64,000 nt of DNA from Kappaphycus alvarezii (lineage: Eukaryota; Rhodophyta; Florideophyceae; Gigartinales; Solieriaceae): the NCBI GenBank assembly GCA_002205965.3, contig NADL03000579.1, positions 620,001-684,000 on the forward strand, given 5' to 3'. The translations under genes and the position numbers were made by a program. The notes beneath the pieces were generated by a model. It was not told the origin of the DNA. It saw only the letters and a list, made by a program, of their open reading frames with translations, and ran no database searches. This document shows positions 10,492 to 21,922 of this stretch, piece after piece. Position 1 is the stretch's first letter, and every line of letters begins with the position of its first letter.

Positions 10492-11589
10492 GTCCTTTTG
10501 TGGTAATATTTTATAATTATTACTGAGCATGAATTTGGTCTACAAAAACTACAAGAAAACTGTAATCATCTTTGCATCTTTTCTACCCTGATCTACAGTA
10601 TAAATATTCTTAGTCAATTAGAAAATTTTAGCAATAATCGTGCCATCAATTTATCCCCGTTGATCAATAGATGTTATTCTTTTGAATTATAATTCTCGGC
10701 CCATTCAGGAAATCTTATTATGCATTTATTTGGAATTATCCTGTTGGAATCTCCCAATTTCCTTTAATTTTTACAAACTTTACTTCGAAAGAGTGCCATG
10801 GGTGACTTTTTTGAGTCAAGGACATGGTGTATCACACTTTAAGTATGAAGGCTCGGAAATTTCTTTCGCAATTGAGCCTGAGGTCGCCCACTTTACACCA
10901 TCTTAAGCGATGCCACTTTGACGAAATCCATGGTTATGTGCGTCCACTTAGTTTTTCGGGGATCAAGAGGTTGTAAAACTCCTACATGGTTCTGGCTGGC
11001 CTGCTTTTTTTCTGTTAATAACAAGAGCGAACGTACCGAAGCCCATCAGCCCATATATTTTTCCAGCAAATATTTGGTGACATTTTATTGATTGTATTAA
11101 ATAGTCCAAGTGTCCAGTATTTTTAGTCGAATGGTAGAGTCATGCAATGAGTCTGCTTTAGGAGCATATCACCCTACCTTCTAAGTTTCTATTTTCATGA
11201 TCAACGTGTAATGTTTTGATTGGGTACGGCTATGGAAATTCACATGTTGATAATGGATAATATAGAATAATTCTGTCATCTCTATAAAACACTTTTGTCT
11301 CGTTCTGTAGTCATAGACTACAGTTCTGGAGACTCTATGCTTCGTGCGGTCATCAAGACATGAACGTCGATGTTAATGGGCCTTTCATGATTGAATACGA
11401 CAATTCGCCTCATGACGAAATTTTGTCCAATCATTTTGCCTCTAGAATACTCCAAGGTCTGAAATCCAATGCTAAATCTCTAAGACTCGGATGAAAAACT
11501 GGAGGAAGGTCAATTGTGAATCAATGTTTCGACTCTGCTATGGCTCGCCTTGATCTCGGGTCTCTTGGGTATCCCAAATACGAAAACGC
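10492..11589. other. AT-rich, no gene recognised
   Basis: Mostly AT-rich with scattered short frames. The right end may contain the decayed start of the Harbinger transposase that is clear from about 11600. Confidence 0.4.
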
Positions 11590-12684
11590 ATGATTTGAAA
11601 AACAATTCCATATTCTACGCCCTGTGTTTGACTGAATTCGCCATTCGATTATTGCAACGAGCATTTTTTGAAGAGAATAGGTGGCTCAAACAAAATGGCA
11701 ATTCATCCACTTCAACATGTATTTGCAGCCATAAGAATGCTGGCCTCTGGGCTAGCTACTGATGCTTTGGACGAATATCCACAAATGTCTGAGAATTCTT
11801 TTCGTGTCTTTTTCAAATCCTTTTTTAGGGCTGTGGCTAAGTTATTCGGATCTGAGTATTTGCGTGAGTATAATGAAGATGATCTAAAGCGATTGATGTC
11901 CATTAATGCAGCCAAGGGTTTTCAGAATGTTTGGGCGACATCGACTGCCAAAATTCGCTTTTGAAGAACTTTCCGGTGGCATGAGCAGATAAATATAAGA
12001 GAAAGGGGAAAAAATTCACGCTTGTAATGGAGGCAATTACTGACCGATAAATTTGGATCTGGCATATGTTTTGCGGCAGCAAGGGACCCTTAGAAGAAAT
12101 CAGGAGGCTTAGCAGGTCTATAAAAATAGCAAAGATAAATGCAGATCAGTTTTCCGCCATCCATACCATGTTCTCTTAATGGAATGCAGCACTATCATTC
12201 TGATGACATATATCCGAACTGGGCTCTGTTTTGTTAAAACTATACAGGAAGGGAAACAAGGAAAAACATATGTAGTCTTCTCCACAGGAAAGTATGCGAA
12301 GAGATGTGGGGCGGGCATTTGCAGTTCTATTGGAGCCATTTTATATCTTGGAGAGACTGGTACGTTAATGGCATCGAGAAGACATTGAAATCGCCTTGCA
12401 GGCTTGCGTCGTATCACAAAGCATGATTTTCGAGAACAGGAGGGATAATTAAGAGAATGGAATGTTCGGGTTACAGTATGCAGAAGATTGTGCCCGCTTT
12501 TTTTTGCTGGAGAATGTCCATTTCAATGGCAGTCGAAGAATACCTAGAGTTCCAAGCAGCGCGAACACATTAGCCGACTGGGTTTGGGCCAATATGGCTG
12601 CAAGCAGAAAAGTACTCATAATAGGAACTGTAGATCACTTTTCACTGCAGCATGATCTCATTGCACAAATTAGGAATCTTCATT
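11590..12684 (+). pseudogene. PIF/Harbinger transposase relic (DDE_Tnp_4-like)
   Basis: The best block (11668-11964) reads MAIHPLQHVFAAIRMLASGL, DALDEYPQMSENS, LFGSEYLREYNEDDLKRLM and INAAKGFQNVW. These match the conserved N-terminal half of plant/protist Harbinger transposases. In other frames follow GDIDCQNS (first catalytic Asp), FTLVMEAITD, WIWHMFCGSKGPLEE, then AFAVLLEPFYIL...WHREDIEIALQACV, which is the region containing the final Glu, and a tail (LQHDLIAQIRNLH) ending at 12684. Several stops and frameshifts separate the blocks. The family cuts and pastes DNA transposons at TA-rich targets. A Myb-like partner lies next to it on the opposite strand, as is usual for the superfamily. Confidence 0.75.
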
Positions 12685-12729
12685 GAAGTTCGTAAAATGT
12701 TTTTTGAAAATGTAGCAGTGCAAAGTTCT

Positions 12730-13750
12730 ATTCTGCTATGCTAGGCCTGTTTATCGAACTGTCCGCGTTGGTCACAATTCCATCATCAATGCAGGTCTCT
12801 CGAGCACGACTAAGTGCCCGTGCAAGATACGTTCTACGAAATGCCGGAAATAACTCGACTAGCTCCGGTATAGACTCAGCATGAGCCCTTGAGAAATTTG
12901 CGATAGCTTTGTTCTCTCCCCAAGCATCAGAATTCCGCTTTGCAGAATCAGCTAGGGATATTACAACCTGAGTTCGTACCTCATCCTGCCGAACTAATTT
13001 GGTATTCTTGTTCCTGGTTCGATATCGATAGGCAGAATTTTGTAGACTCTATGTATGTATATTGGATCTTGATGCGTTCAAACGAGAGTTAGTCTCCAAA
13101 TCTGTATGAAATGTATCCATATCAGGAGCTGCTGTTTTACTAGGAGCTAGAGAGCCGTGGTCATCTGCTAACGTGTTCAGATTAATGCTAGGAATTTTTG
13201 GGCACACTTTGGGCGTGTCCTCAAAACATTACAATCGCTAAATGAGGTCCACTTCCCTTTTAGAATTCTTTTTTGTTATAGTCCATACCACTAGAATCTT
13301 CCAAATGAATTGCACCAGCCATTGGCAGTATGTTGCACTCAGTGACTCCGGTTGGATCAAAAGCTCTGATGGGACGAAGAGACACTGCGAACTTCTGAAC
13401 ATCAGTGGAAAATACTTCAAAGTGTTATTTACAGCTACATGCAGAGCAATGGCCATGCTTTCAGCTTCGAAGTTCCCTGAAAGTGGTCCTTTTTTGAAAA
13501 AGCGCGAGTAGTGCGTTTCGAAGAACGTTCTTGAAGTCTGGTTTGTACCCACTACCGGATCTTCCGAGGATGCTAGCCAAAGACGAGCGAGAGCTTCATT
13601 TTCTTGGCTACTCCTGCTTTTGCCGCGACCCATACTTGATGGTTGGCGAGGGCTGTGGATGAAGAAATAACGGTAGATATGGAGATATTCCGATTTTTTT
13701 TGAAGGGTAATTTTCTCGGAATCCGATAACCTTGAAGAAGTGACACCCAA
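12730..13750 (-). pseudogene. Harbinger-associated Myb/SANT-like protein
   Basis: Minus strand. An intact stretch of 170 codons (13750-13238) includes MGRGKSRSSQENEALARLWL, SSEDPVVGTNQTSRTFFETH and YSRFFKK, the typical trihelix/Myb-like DNA-binding start of the second PIF/Harbinger protein (W-x4-S-x-D-P-x-x-G-x-x-Q). Downstream, after frame changes, a C-terminal piece reads AWGENKAIANFSRAHAE and FRRTYLARALSRARE (about 12950-12790). In active elements this protein binds subterminal DNA and helps the transposase into the nucleus. It converges tail-to-tail with the transposase at 12684. Confidence 0.65.
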
Positions 13751-13989
13751 GACGATCTAATAATTCAAAGATTTGCCGGCGAAAATTTTCAGTGACTTGC
13801 GAATTTCACTGCAACGGTTCTCAAAGTTTCTCAAAAGAATAGAGAGCGATATGCTCCTATTCGGGGTTTGAATAGGTGCAATCTGATCACACGGAATAAA
13901 AAACAATTAAAACAAAAAATTATCGGTAGGGTTCAATATGTCTTAAACTATAACATATTAAGTAAATAGACTTATGTATAGAGATGCTT

Positions 13990-14930
13990 TAAACGTTCTT
14001 TCTTTTATGCAAAATTTTCCGTGTCTTAGCAAAAGCGATCCCTTTCTTTCGAAAGTTTCCTTCGAATCTTTGTATTTGTTTTGAGGTTTTCATCTAGATT
14101 GTAGTCTTTCACAAGCCCTTCGAGTCTAGAGGTTTCAAAAAACGGTTCAGAAATATTGTTTGATTCTAGGTATATACTCATTATTAATTCTTGGAGTAGT
14201 TCTTCGTTAGATGGTGGGGTGAGGTTGCATTCTGGGGTTTTCTTTTAGGGAATCAGCAAATAGATTGGATTTCCCGGAGATGGGTATAATCTTGATATCA
14301 ACGTTAAGTAATATTTCCAACCATCTAACCTGTATCTGCGACAGATTACCTCACTTCTAAAGGTATCGCAATGGATAGTAGTCAGAATGGATAGTGAAGA
14401 AGTTCCCATACAAATATGCCCTCCACCACTGTAGGCAGTCAACAATAGACAATAGCTCTCTTTCGTTAGCTGCATAATTCTGTTCAGCATTATTTAAAGT
14501 TCTGGATGCGAAAGCGACTGCTATTTTGTTCTTCGCGGTTGCTTGTTCCAATACAGCCACAATTGCGTATTGGGAAGCATTTAAAGTGACTTAGATTGGT
14601 AGACTTGAATCTAAATTGGAAAGAAATGGAGCTTTTCAAAATATTTTCTCCAAGGTTTGAAATGCTTTGCTCTGAGTTTTTGTCCAAAGAAACAGAATTT
14701 CTTCTTCCACTCAGTAAGTGGTTTCGAGGGTAATGAAAAAAACCTTAATTAACCTGCTATAATATTTTAAAACCCCCGAGAATGAGCTTATATGTTGTTT
14801 GTCCAAGGCGCCGGCCATTCTATGACGAATTTAGTCTTTTGAAAATTTTGCGAACAACTTTTCCCTGCTAAGGATCTTAAATATTTCGTGGTTGCTAACA
14901 GCTTGATCGAAAGACTCTACCGTAATTCTC
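13990..14930 (-). pseudogene. Gypsy-2: Ty3/gypsy RT-RNase H fragment
   Basis: Minus-strand blocks in Pol order: SNHEIFKILSREKLFAKFSK (RT palm-thumb), LDKQHISSFSGVLKYYSRLI (connection), LFLWTKTQSKAFQTLEKIF, then RNase H: VAVLEQATAKNKIAVAFASR, NNAEQNYAANERELLSIV and FTIHSDYYPLRYL, ending in KSNLFADSLKENPRM. Frames change at least three times. It has no LTRs, Gag or integrase, and differs from gypsy-1 (conventional YAANERELL RNase H), so it is a second lineage. Confidence 0.75.
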
Positions 14931-15215
14931 GAAGTTTCCATGGTCTTCTACTGGTGGTCAATAGAGTCACACGAAGAAAAAGTTTAATGCATTCATCATC
15001 TAGTGGGACTGTGGTCCTTCTAGTTATATAGCTAAGCTCGAACCGGATGTACCTCGTTTCGTACAAGAGGGGATAATACCTCGTGTCAAGTAAAACTTGG
15101 ACGCGATTACGAGAAGAAACTTTACCTCGTTGAGTATCTCTCGTTACACGTGTGGTTTGGTTTTTTACCTTTAAATAGAACTGTTTCATTTTACGCAGCA
15201 CGAGTCAGTCTGCAC

Positions 15216-15281
15216 TGTGACCGAATTGACTAGACCACCTAAACATCAGTGAGAAGTCTTGAGTTCGAATCCAAGTCGGGA
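15216..15281 (+). repeat. tRNA-like SINE head or decayed tRNA
   Basis: GTGACCGAATTGACTAGACC resembles an A box, and 36 bp further GAGTTCGAATCC matches the B-box consensus in 10-11 positions. Spacing is right for a tRNA. Acceptor and T stems do not pair well, so it is not a functional tRNA. A tRNA-derived SINE head (body perhaps to about 15480) is more likely than a dead tRNA gene. Confidence 0.4.
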
Positions 15282-15557
15282 AATTGGGAAAGTTAGTTTC
15301 CTCTGACGTAAAGATTTAGCATCAGTCATAATGGATGTGCTACAGTAGCCCTTCTTCCGATGCTTGACATATCTGTCGTTTTAGTGTCTACAACCTTGCG
15401 GATGAAAGAGTTTATAAGTCGTGCTGCAAGTAATTGGGTAAAGCGAGACCTTAACGTGGCCACGGCGAGCGGGTGAACAGACCACAGACAAAATCAGTTG
15501 AGATAGCAACTTTTTGATTTCTTCCTATTCTACAGAGTAGATTTATTCAAATTTAAG
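15282..15557. other. Possible SINE body, otherwise nothing seen
   Basis: Unstructured sequence after the tRNA-like head. No second copy is visible in this window to define its end. Confidence 0.3.
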
Positions 15558-15720
15558 CTACTCAGCCCTCCGAGCAGTCTTGCTGTCACGACGGCCAAGA
15601 AGGTGGCGTTCAAGGTCAGACTTGCCCAGAACTTCTTTCCTGCAATTATTGCAGATGTGCCTTGCCTTTTCAGCGCGGTGTTGATGCTCACAGGAACGAA
15701 CGTGCTCAAATTACTGCACA
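15558..15720 (-). pseudogene. C2H2 zinc-finger fragment
   Basis: Minus strand: a short open stretch between stops reads HICNNCRKEVLGKSDLERHL followed by GRRDSKTARRAE and a stop. C-x2-C-x3-V-x5-L-x2-H is a C2H2 finger, lacking a clear second His. A stop precedes it by about 15 residues. It may be the N-terminal finger of an RLE LINE or of a degraded host gene. Confidence 0.4.
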
Positions 15721-15721
15721 T

Positions 15722-16864
15722 GGCCGGTGCAGATGAATTGAAAATGAAAGCAGGGAAAGGGAGGCAATCGAAGGGTCTTTGTCTTTCTATTCCTTCTAAC
15801 AGGCTTCTGGATACGGTGGTTGGTGGCCCTTTGGATAACGATGGATGCGGCGACAGGAAGAATAGGTAGGTGTTTTTGGAAAATGTCGGCCTAGTACTCG
15901 GTTTGGTTTTCCTTGAAGTGACGTTTTTTGAGCAGGTGATACTGCGAAGCTTCAGTATCGCTAAAAGGACTGACGGAAATGTGGAAACGGAATGCAGCAG
16001 AGTTCCCGGTTCCTCGATTTAAATTCCGACCGGTGTCTTTGGTTTTTGACCGTAACAGGACTTACTTACTTCCCGACAATTTTGCTCCAAAAATCCCCTA
16101 AGTACTTCTCTGTATAGTCGACAGGAGATGAAGGGGTCCCTGGAAGCCATGTTTTCGGCATTAGGCGTTATTTCGAAGGACTACAGTAAAAAACATTTAA
16201 GCTCCGCTTAAAATCTAGCAGAAAGGCAAATTTGATATAGATTTTAACTTACTGTCAGACAGCAGGAGCTTGCGGTACTGAAAACATTTGGCGATGGTAA
16301 CAGATGTGTGTTTCTGGGCACACAAAGAATACCAATGGTTGAACTGATGATTGAAGCTTCCGATGAGCCGACAGGAGCTTCTGATCATGGTTTATATAGA
16401 GAATTATTTAAAGATAAAAACAGTTAATGGTAAGCAAACAATACTTAATTCAGTAAATGGTTCTGAGAATTCACCTATCTTATAACGGTGAGACTGGCAG
16501 TACTTACGATCATGGCATAGTTCCATTGATACAACTTGCGAGATAGCACAAGGCACTTGCAGATTGTTCTTGCGTTAAAAATATCTAGAAGTAAATGAGG
16601 TATGCATAATGACTTCCTCAAATAGTTTCGTTAATCTTGGCAAGTTGCATCGGTGTCAGATTACAGCGCAATAGTTGCACAGATGTCTCTTTTCAGTTGT
16701 CATCTACCACTAGTGCCTCTCTACAGTGCTCATGTCGTGTTTGAGGGCAACTGGTGGGATAATGAGCATATTCATCACAGTCATACAGTCTGCATGAAAG
16801 CTTGGGAGTTTCCAAAGAAGAAACGCCTCTCGTCGCAGACTTGAGTAGACCGTACAAAGCATAA
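15722..16864. other. No recognisable gene
   Basis: Short frames only (an 88-codon plus frame to 15869 is antisense to the zinc-finger scrap). No repeats seen. Confidence 0.4.
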
Positions 16865-17119
16865 AATTTCACATGCAAAAGCTCTAATCTACTGGAGAGG
16901 GCTTCAAAGTTACTGCCACTAGTTGCAGCCGGGAATATAGTGCGGCGTCTTTATCGGCCCAACGTATCTGGCCCAAAGCAACTTAAGCAAGACAGAAGTG
17001 GTAAGAAGTGCCAAAAGCGCGTCGAAAGGAGAGCAGTTATTACTCCTTGTCTCTGCTGTAATCGAATGTTCCAGACAAGTCACGATTGTGACAAGCACAT
17101 CAGTCATAGGAATAGGTAA
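16865..17119 (+). pseudogene. C2H2-like finger ORF, no start codon, ends at a GTAAGT
   Basis: 84 open codons between TAA 16862-16864 and TAA 17117-17119, with no ATG before the finger. The end reads PCLCCNRMFQTSHDCDKHIS: C-x2-C-x3-F-x5-C-x2-H-x2-H, a slightly irregular C2H2 finger. The terminal bases AATAGGTAAGTCTG form a consensus 5' splice site, and CTAG acceptors occur at about 17155 and 17180, so it could be an internal exon. Copia-A Gag begins at 17190. Unrecognised otherwise. Confidence 0.3.
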
Positions 17120-17189
17120 GTCTGACCTCGATTCACTGTGAATCTTCTTTCCCTAGCTAAATTCCTCTTATACTCTGCTAGATTGCTTC

Positions 17190-18038
17190 ATGGATTCATC
17201 TGAACTTCGTATTGACAGCTCCGAGAAACTACACGATGATAACTTCCACATCTTGAAGTCGGGAATGCAACTCCTACATTCTCTGAGAGAAGTTGATGAC
17301 CATCTTACTGAAGAAGTTCTGGAACCTTCCTCACGTACTTACGCTTCCTGGAAGAGGGCATACTGCAAGGATAGAGCTACAATCAGACTAACTGTCTCAG
17401 ATACTCATCTATAACAAGTCACTTTTGCCACTGCCGCCAAGTTCATTCGGTCGCTCATCTGTGATATCTTTGAGAAACATACCTTTCTCAGTAAACGCTT
17501 TGCAAGGCGTAGATTCTATATCGCCAAGATGAACCCTTATGAGAAAATACTTTCGTTAATTGCCAGAATCCGCCAGCTTGAAGCCACTTTCAAGTCTATG
17601 TGAGTGCACATAATGGACAGCGAAATAGCCGTGGCCCTACTCAACGGTCTACCCGATTAATTTGATAGTCTAATCTCGGCATTCGACGCCGCCATCGTTT
17701 ATATGGAGAAATTATCCTTGCAATTCGTTCAGAGCAGATGCCTCCAGGAAGAACAGCACCATTAGCAATTATATCAGAACGTCTTGAGAGCTTCAGAGTC
17801 TGTGGCTCTCCATGCAAAACAGCGTGCTAGGCTCAAGCGACATTATTTATATGACATATATATTCACTGTGAAAAGCGCCGCGATAGTAGTCGCTGCTTC
17901 AGAAAGTACTCATACCTCGTTCCAGTTAGCCACTTAGGGCAGACTCACTTAGAAGAGAAGCATAATATTGGGAAAGATCTTGTGGTGTCCGAAGCTCTTC
18001 CTAAGAAAAAAGAAATTAGACACCTTTTCTGCTTTTAA
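17190..18038 (+). pseudogene. gag: Copia-A Gag
   Basis: The first 75 codons are open (MDSSELRIDSSEKLHDDNFH, MQLLHSLREVDDHLTEEV, YASWKRAYCKDRATI), matching Gag of the copia lineage common in oomycetes and rusts. After a stop at 17412 the match continues in broken frames (EKHTFLSKRFARRRFYIAKM; LNGLPD) to about 17720. The His-rich 17784-18038 part is less certain. Expected role: capsid of the virus-like particle. Confidence 0.7.
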
Positions 18039-18189
18039 ATCACATCCGATAATCGATCCGAAGACAAGACTCCAAACTCCGGAAAGGATTGATGACCTTC
18101 AATTTCACCACTGATCATGCCGAAGGTGAAAAGAACCACCCGGTGCATATTAAAATATCAGTCAGAACAGTATTGCGTTATAAACAACT

Positions 18190-19300
18190 GGGACTACAAT
18201 ATCCTTCGCTAATGACTGGGTAGTCGACTCTGGCAATACTTCACATGTAACAACTGATCAAACCGCCTTCGTCTCATACCATGCCTCATCATCCAAGTCA
18301 ACCCTAGATCTTGGAGCAGATTCGACACACCAATAGAAGGCTCAGCTTATGTAGTCTTAAGTATCCGCCGTAACACAAATGCTATCCAATACCTGTTAAA
18401 GGGGGTTCTTCACTTTCTTACTCTTCGATTTCAGCTCATTTCGGTATTAGTTATGGCTATTCGTGGCATCTACTTTTCTCATAACCGTGAAGGCTTCGTT
18501 CCTACCAAGCAAAAGGATAGCTCCCTAGTTGCTACTGGTACTATTGAGAAAGTTCTATATTTATTAGACACCTGTTCAAGACCAGAAAACTTTGTTGCTC
18601 CAGAAAATTTTTACTTACTTCTCTCCAAAATTTGCATGAGATACCGACTCACATCGAAACCGCTGAGATAAAGTCTATGGTTAATCATGAGCACTAACGT
18701 GTGTTAAGTTCGACAATTCAAAGACTCCAGACGCCTGTGTTAGATGCATCCTCGGCAAATCTCATCGTATGCCAATCCCGAAGTTGAGGGAAGGACGCTC
18801 CACGAATCTCCTGCAGCTGGTTTGCTCAGACATTCTAGGGCCCGTTGAAAGTCATTCACTCGCGGAACGTGATAATTCGTGTTTTTTATCGACGACTAAT
18901 CCAAATGGACAGAAACTTACCCTATCACTCAGAAGTCAAAATTTCTGTCGGGTTTTAATAAATACAGAGTTCTTGCGAAAAATACGATCGAGAATACCTT
19001 GACGCTCTTCACGTGCACATGTTTCTCTGCACGGAAGCTCCTGTCGAGAACGATGAGATTGTAGTAAAGGCTTTGCGAGCAGAACGTGGTGGAGAATACC
19101 TTTGCCCAGCATTCAAGAACTTTAAAGAAAATCAAGATATTCAAAATTTGCTCACTGCTGCCCATACTTCTCAGAAAAATGATAAATAACTGCAAATAGA
19201 CCGTTTTATGCTCAATTTCGTCTAATTAAGGCTATATTAGAAGTCACCTACGAAACGCATTTGGGCGGAAGCACTCTCTTCCTCCTTTTATGCACCAAAT
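18190..19300 (+). pseudogene. Copia-A protease and integrase remnants
   Basis: WVVDSGNTSHVTTDQTAF at about 18215-18280 is a copia aspartic-protease active site (D-S-G). GAG-pre-integrase-like text follows (CVRCILGKSHRMPIPKLR at about 18740), then LVCSDILGPVESHSL (first Asp of the integrase core) and VKALRAERGGEYLC (second Asp region, near 19075). Stops and frame changes occur throughout. Confidence 0.65.
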
Positions 19301-19527
19301 CGAGCTACTTCGAGTTACATACCTAAAAACACTACGACTCATCAGCTATGAAATGGCGCCCCGCCTCAAATCTCCCATCGCGAGTGTTTTGCAGAAACTT
19401 TCGGTATTTGATGCCAAGAAGGATCTAAAGAAACGTAAACCACGGGCTCGTTAAGCCGTAATGATCGGTTTTTTCTCAAATCAAGGGATGTAAGCTCTGA
19501 GACACCGCTGCAGAGAAACTTATTGGG

Positions 19528-21360
19528 TTGCGTGACGTTACATTCGAAAAATCTTCAAATCGTTTTTCATATCAGGATAAATCAAGATTCCTCGAAGAAT
19601 CTTCGAAGGAAAATGACTCCTCCACTGATGGCGGTCCGACCCCAAAAGATCAATCGAAAAACCTACCTTCAGAGATTATTCAAAAAGCGGAGTCATTCAC
19701 TACATGTAAAGACTGCAAACCAGTTCTGCGTAACGAGGACGCTTCTGACATTTTTCCTCGTCGATCATCTCACATACAAAAGAAACAAAACCAGTGGGGG
19801 CTTTTTAGAAGTAATGATGTCGTATTACTCATTGCAGGGACCGTTCTAGTTCTTAATGGTATTCCTAGATCTTACAAAGAAGCTATATCTTCTAAAAAAG
19901 TTGATTTCTGGGTGCTTGGAGTTATAAAGGAAGAACAATCGAGAGAAAAAATGAAAAAATCGAGCGTTTCCATGGAAGCCGGAAATGCATGTCATTCCTT
20001 GCTGATACGTCTTCCGTGTAAAAACAGATGTCGGTTGCAAAGTCCGCATAGTCCCGAAAGGTTTGGGATAAGTTCCCAGTCTCAAGTACAATGAAACTTA
20101 TGCTCCCATGTTATCTCTTTCTGCCCTAAGTTTGTTTCTCTGCTTGACGAACTTCTTCCACCTTGAATTTGACCAAATGCATGTTGTTACTACCTCTTTT
20201 TATGGAAATTTGGGAGAGGAAATATTCATGGAAGTTCAATCCAGATTTCGCGACTCAAGAAGACTTGATCTCGACTACAGGCTCTGGAAGGACTTATACG
20301 GGCTCAAACGGGCTTCGCGCCTATAATATGCCAAAAGTCATGAGTTGCTTACACTGGAGCTTCAATATACGTGCAACACACATGAATCTCTTATTTACGT
20401 CTCTGGGAATAGCTTTTCGGTCTCTACTAACATCTTGTAAGTGGAAGACCTCTTGATTACAGGAAAGGGTTGAGGCCATCTGGAAAACATCAAAATAAAG
20501 TTAAACCCCCGGTTCAATATCAAGGATCTCGGCCCAATCAACGAATTTCTGGGTGTTCAAGCTGTCCATCACCATCAAGAAAAATTGAAACTCTCCCGAG
20601 CATTTTGCACCAATAAGATACTTGGGAGAATCCACATGAACGACTCAAAGCCTGTCGATATCCCTATGGTTCTCATAGATAAGGCCAAAAACGACGCAGA
20701 AGACAGAGAAATTTCATCATCGACACAATTTCGGTCAGCAACTGAATCGCTCTTACATTTTATGATATTTAAATGCCCTTATATTTTTTTTTAAGTTGGA
20801 GAGCTTTCATGGCACTGTGAGAAGCCTTTCTTGAGCTACTGGAAAGCATTGAAGAGAATGCTTCGCTACCTAAAGGAATCATTGACTTTGGAACTAGATA
20901 CGAACCCTCTTCCGCTCCAGTAATCGTCGTATGTAGTGAATTTGAATGAGGTGGTTGCCGATTTACTCGCAAATACACCGAAACTTTTTTGTTTATAATT
21001 TTTTGGGGGCCTATCTCGTGGCTTTTCAAGAGGCAAGGATGTGTAGGTCCATCTTTCTGTAAAGCAGAATATATTTCGCTCTGTAATGCTAAGAAAATTA
21101 TCTGGTTTTCTAATCTCCTTCGTGAGATACTAGGTGCAAATGGCCCTACTCAGATTTCGATACTCCTTGAAACCTCCAGTTTGATCGGGTTTGGCTAAAA
21201 CCAGTCTATCACTGATAGACTTAAGCACATTGAAATTAGCTACCACTTCATTCGGGGGTCTGTAGCTGCACAGTAGATCACTTTATCTCATTGAAGAGCT
21301 TATGAACATGTATCTAACATTTTGACGAAACCTTTGCTTCGATTTATGTTCGTGAAGTTT
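19528..21360 (+). pseudogene. pol: Copia-A reverse transcriptase and RNase H remnants
   Basis: IPRSYKEAISSKKVDFW (about 19860) is the RT entry block. VRIVPKGLG, YNETYAPMLSLSALSLFL and FHLEFDQMHVVT follow, then LWKDLYGLKRASRL (about 20285). The catalytic motif is degenerate (VEDLLITGKG, about 20445). RNase H blocks GCVGPSFCKAEYISLC, TDRLKHIEISYHFI and ILTKPLLRFMF end at 21361. At least eight frame breaks make this an old copy, much older than gypsy-1. Confidence 0.75.
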
Positions 21361-21462
21361 TGAAGTAAGCTAGACATTGTACTTTCCAGCTTTAGAAATT
21401 ACTATTCCATTGTTTTTCAGATTGATGGGGTGCTCTTTGGGTCAATTCTAGTTTGAGAGGGC

Positions 21463-21922
21463 GTGTTATTGTAATAAAGTTCTATCGCCTCTGCTAATAG
21501 CTTACAGCTAGCTTAGGGGCCTACAAATAGTACTTCAGTTTACTGCAGAACCTGTAAATTGACCGTTTCGTTTATGTACTGTACAGTCCTGTATGCTTGA
21601 GCTGATCTTCTTTAGATCTGCTCTAGCAGTTTTATGCTGAGCCTTGCATTGTCGTCTAAATGGCCTCTGGAACCCTATTTCGATCGTTCAGAAGCACTAT
21701 TCGGCTCACCTTGAGGTCTATATAAGCCCTGATCTTCCTACATGTTCTGTTTGAGTAGAGTCCCTCACCTATTTCTCTCCTCTGAATTCTATTCCTTTTC
21801 TCCTCACTCCTTCCCTGTCACTCGCTCTTTCTCCAGTTCTTCTCTCCTTTTCGCTCTCTCTTTTCCTCTCCCTTTCATACCCTCTCCTCCTTTCCTCTAT
21901 CACTTGGTTCGTGGAAATAACA
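21463..21922 (+). repeat. Copia-A 3' LTR
   Basis: Follows a purine-rich GAGAGGGCG tract at 21455-21462 (polypurine tract). It starts TGTTATTG and ends AAATAACA, with inverted termini TGTTAT/ATAACA, about 460 bp. The next bases, TGGTATGAG, resemble an initiator-Met primer site, so a second element or LTR may once have followed. No matching 5' LTR is present before 17190. Confidence 0.6.

Noticed and set aside
15216..15281. Functional tRNA gene
   Set aside because: Stems do not pair well and no acceptor helix is seen; only box motifs remain.
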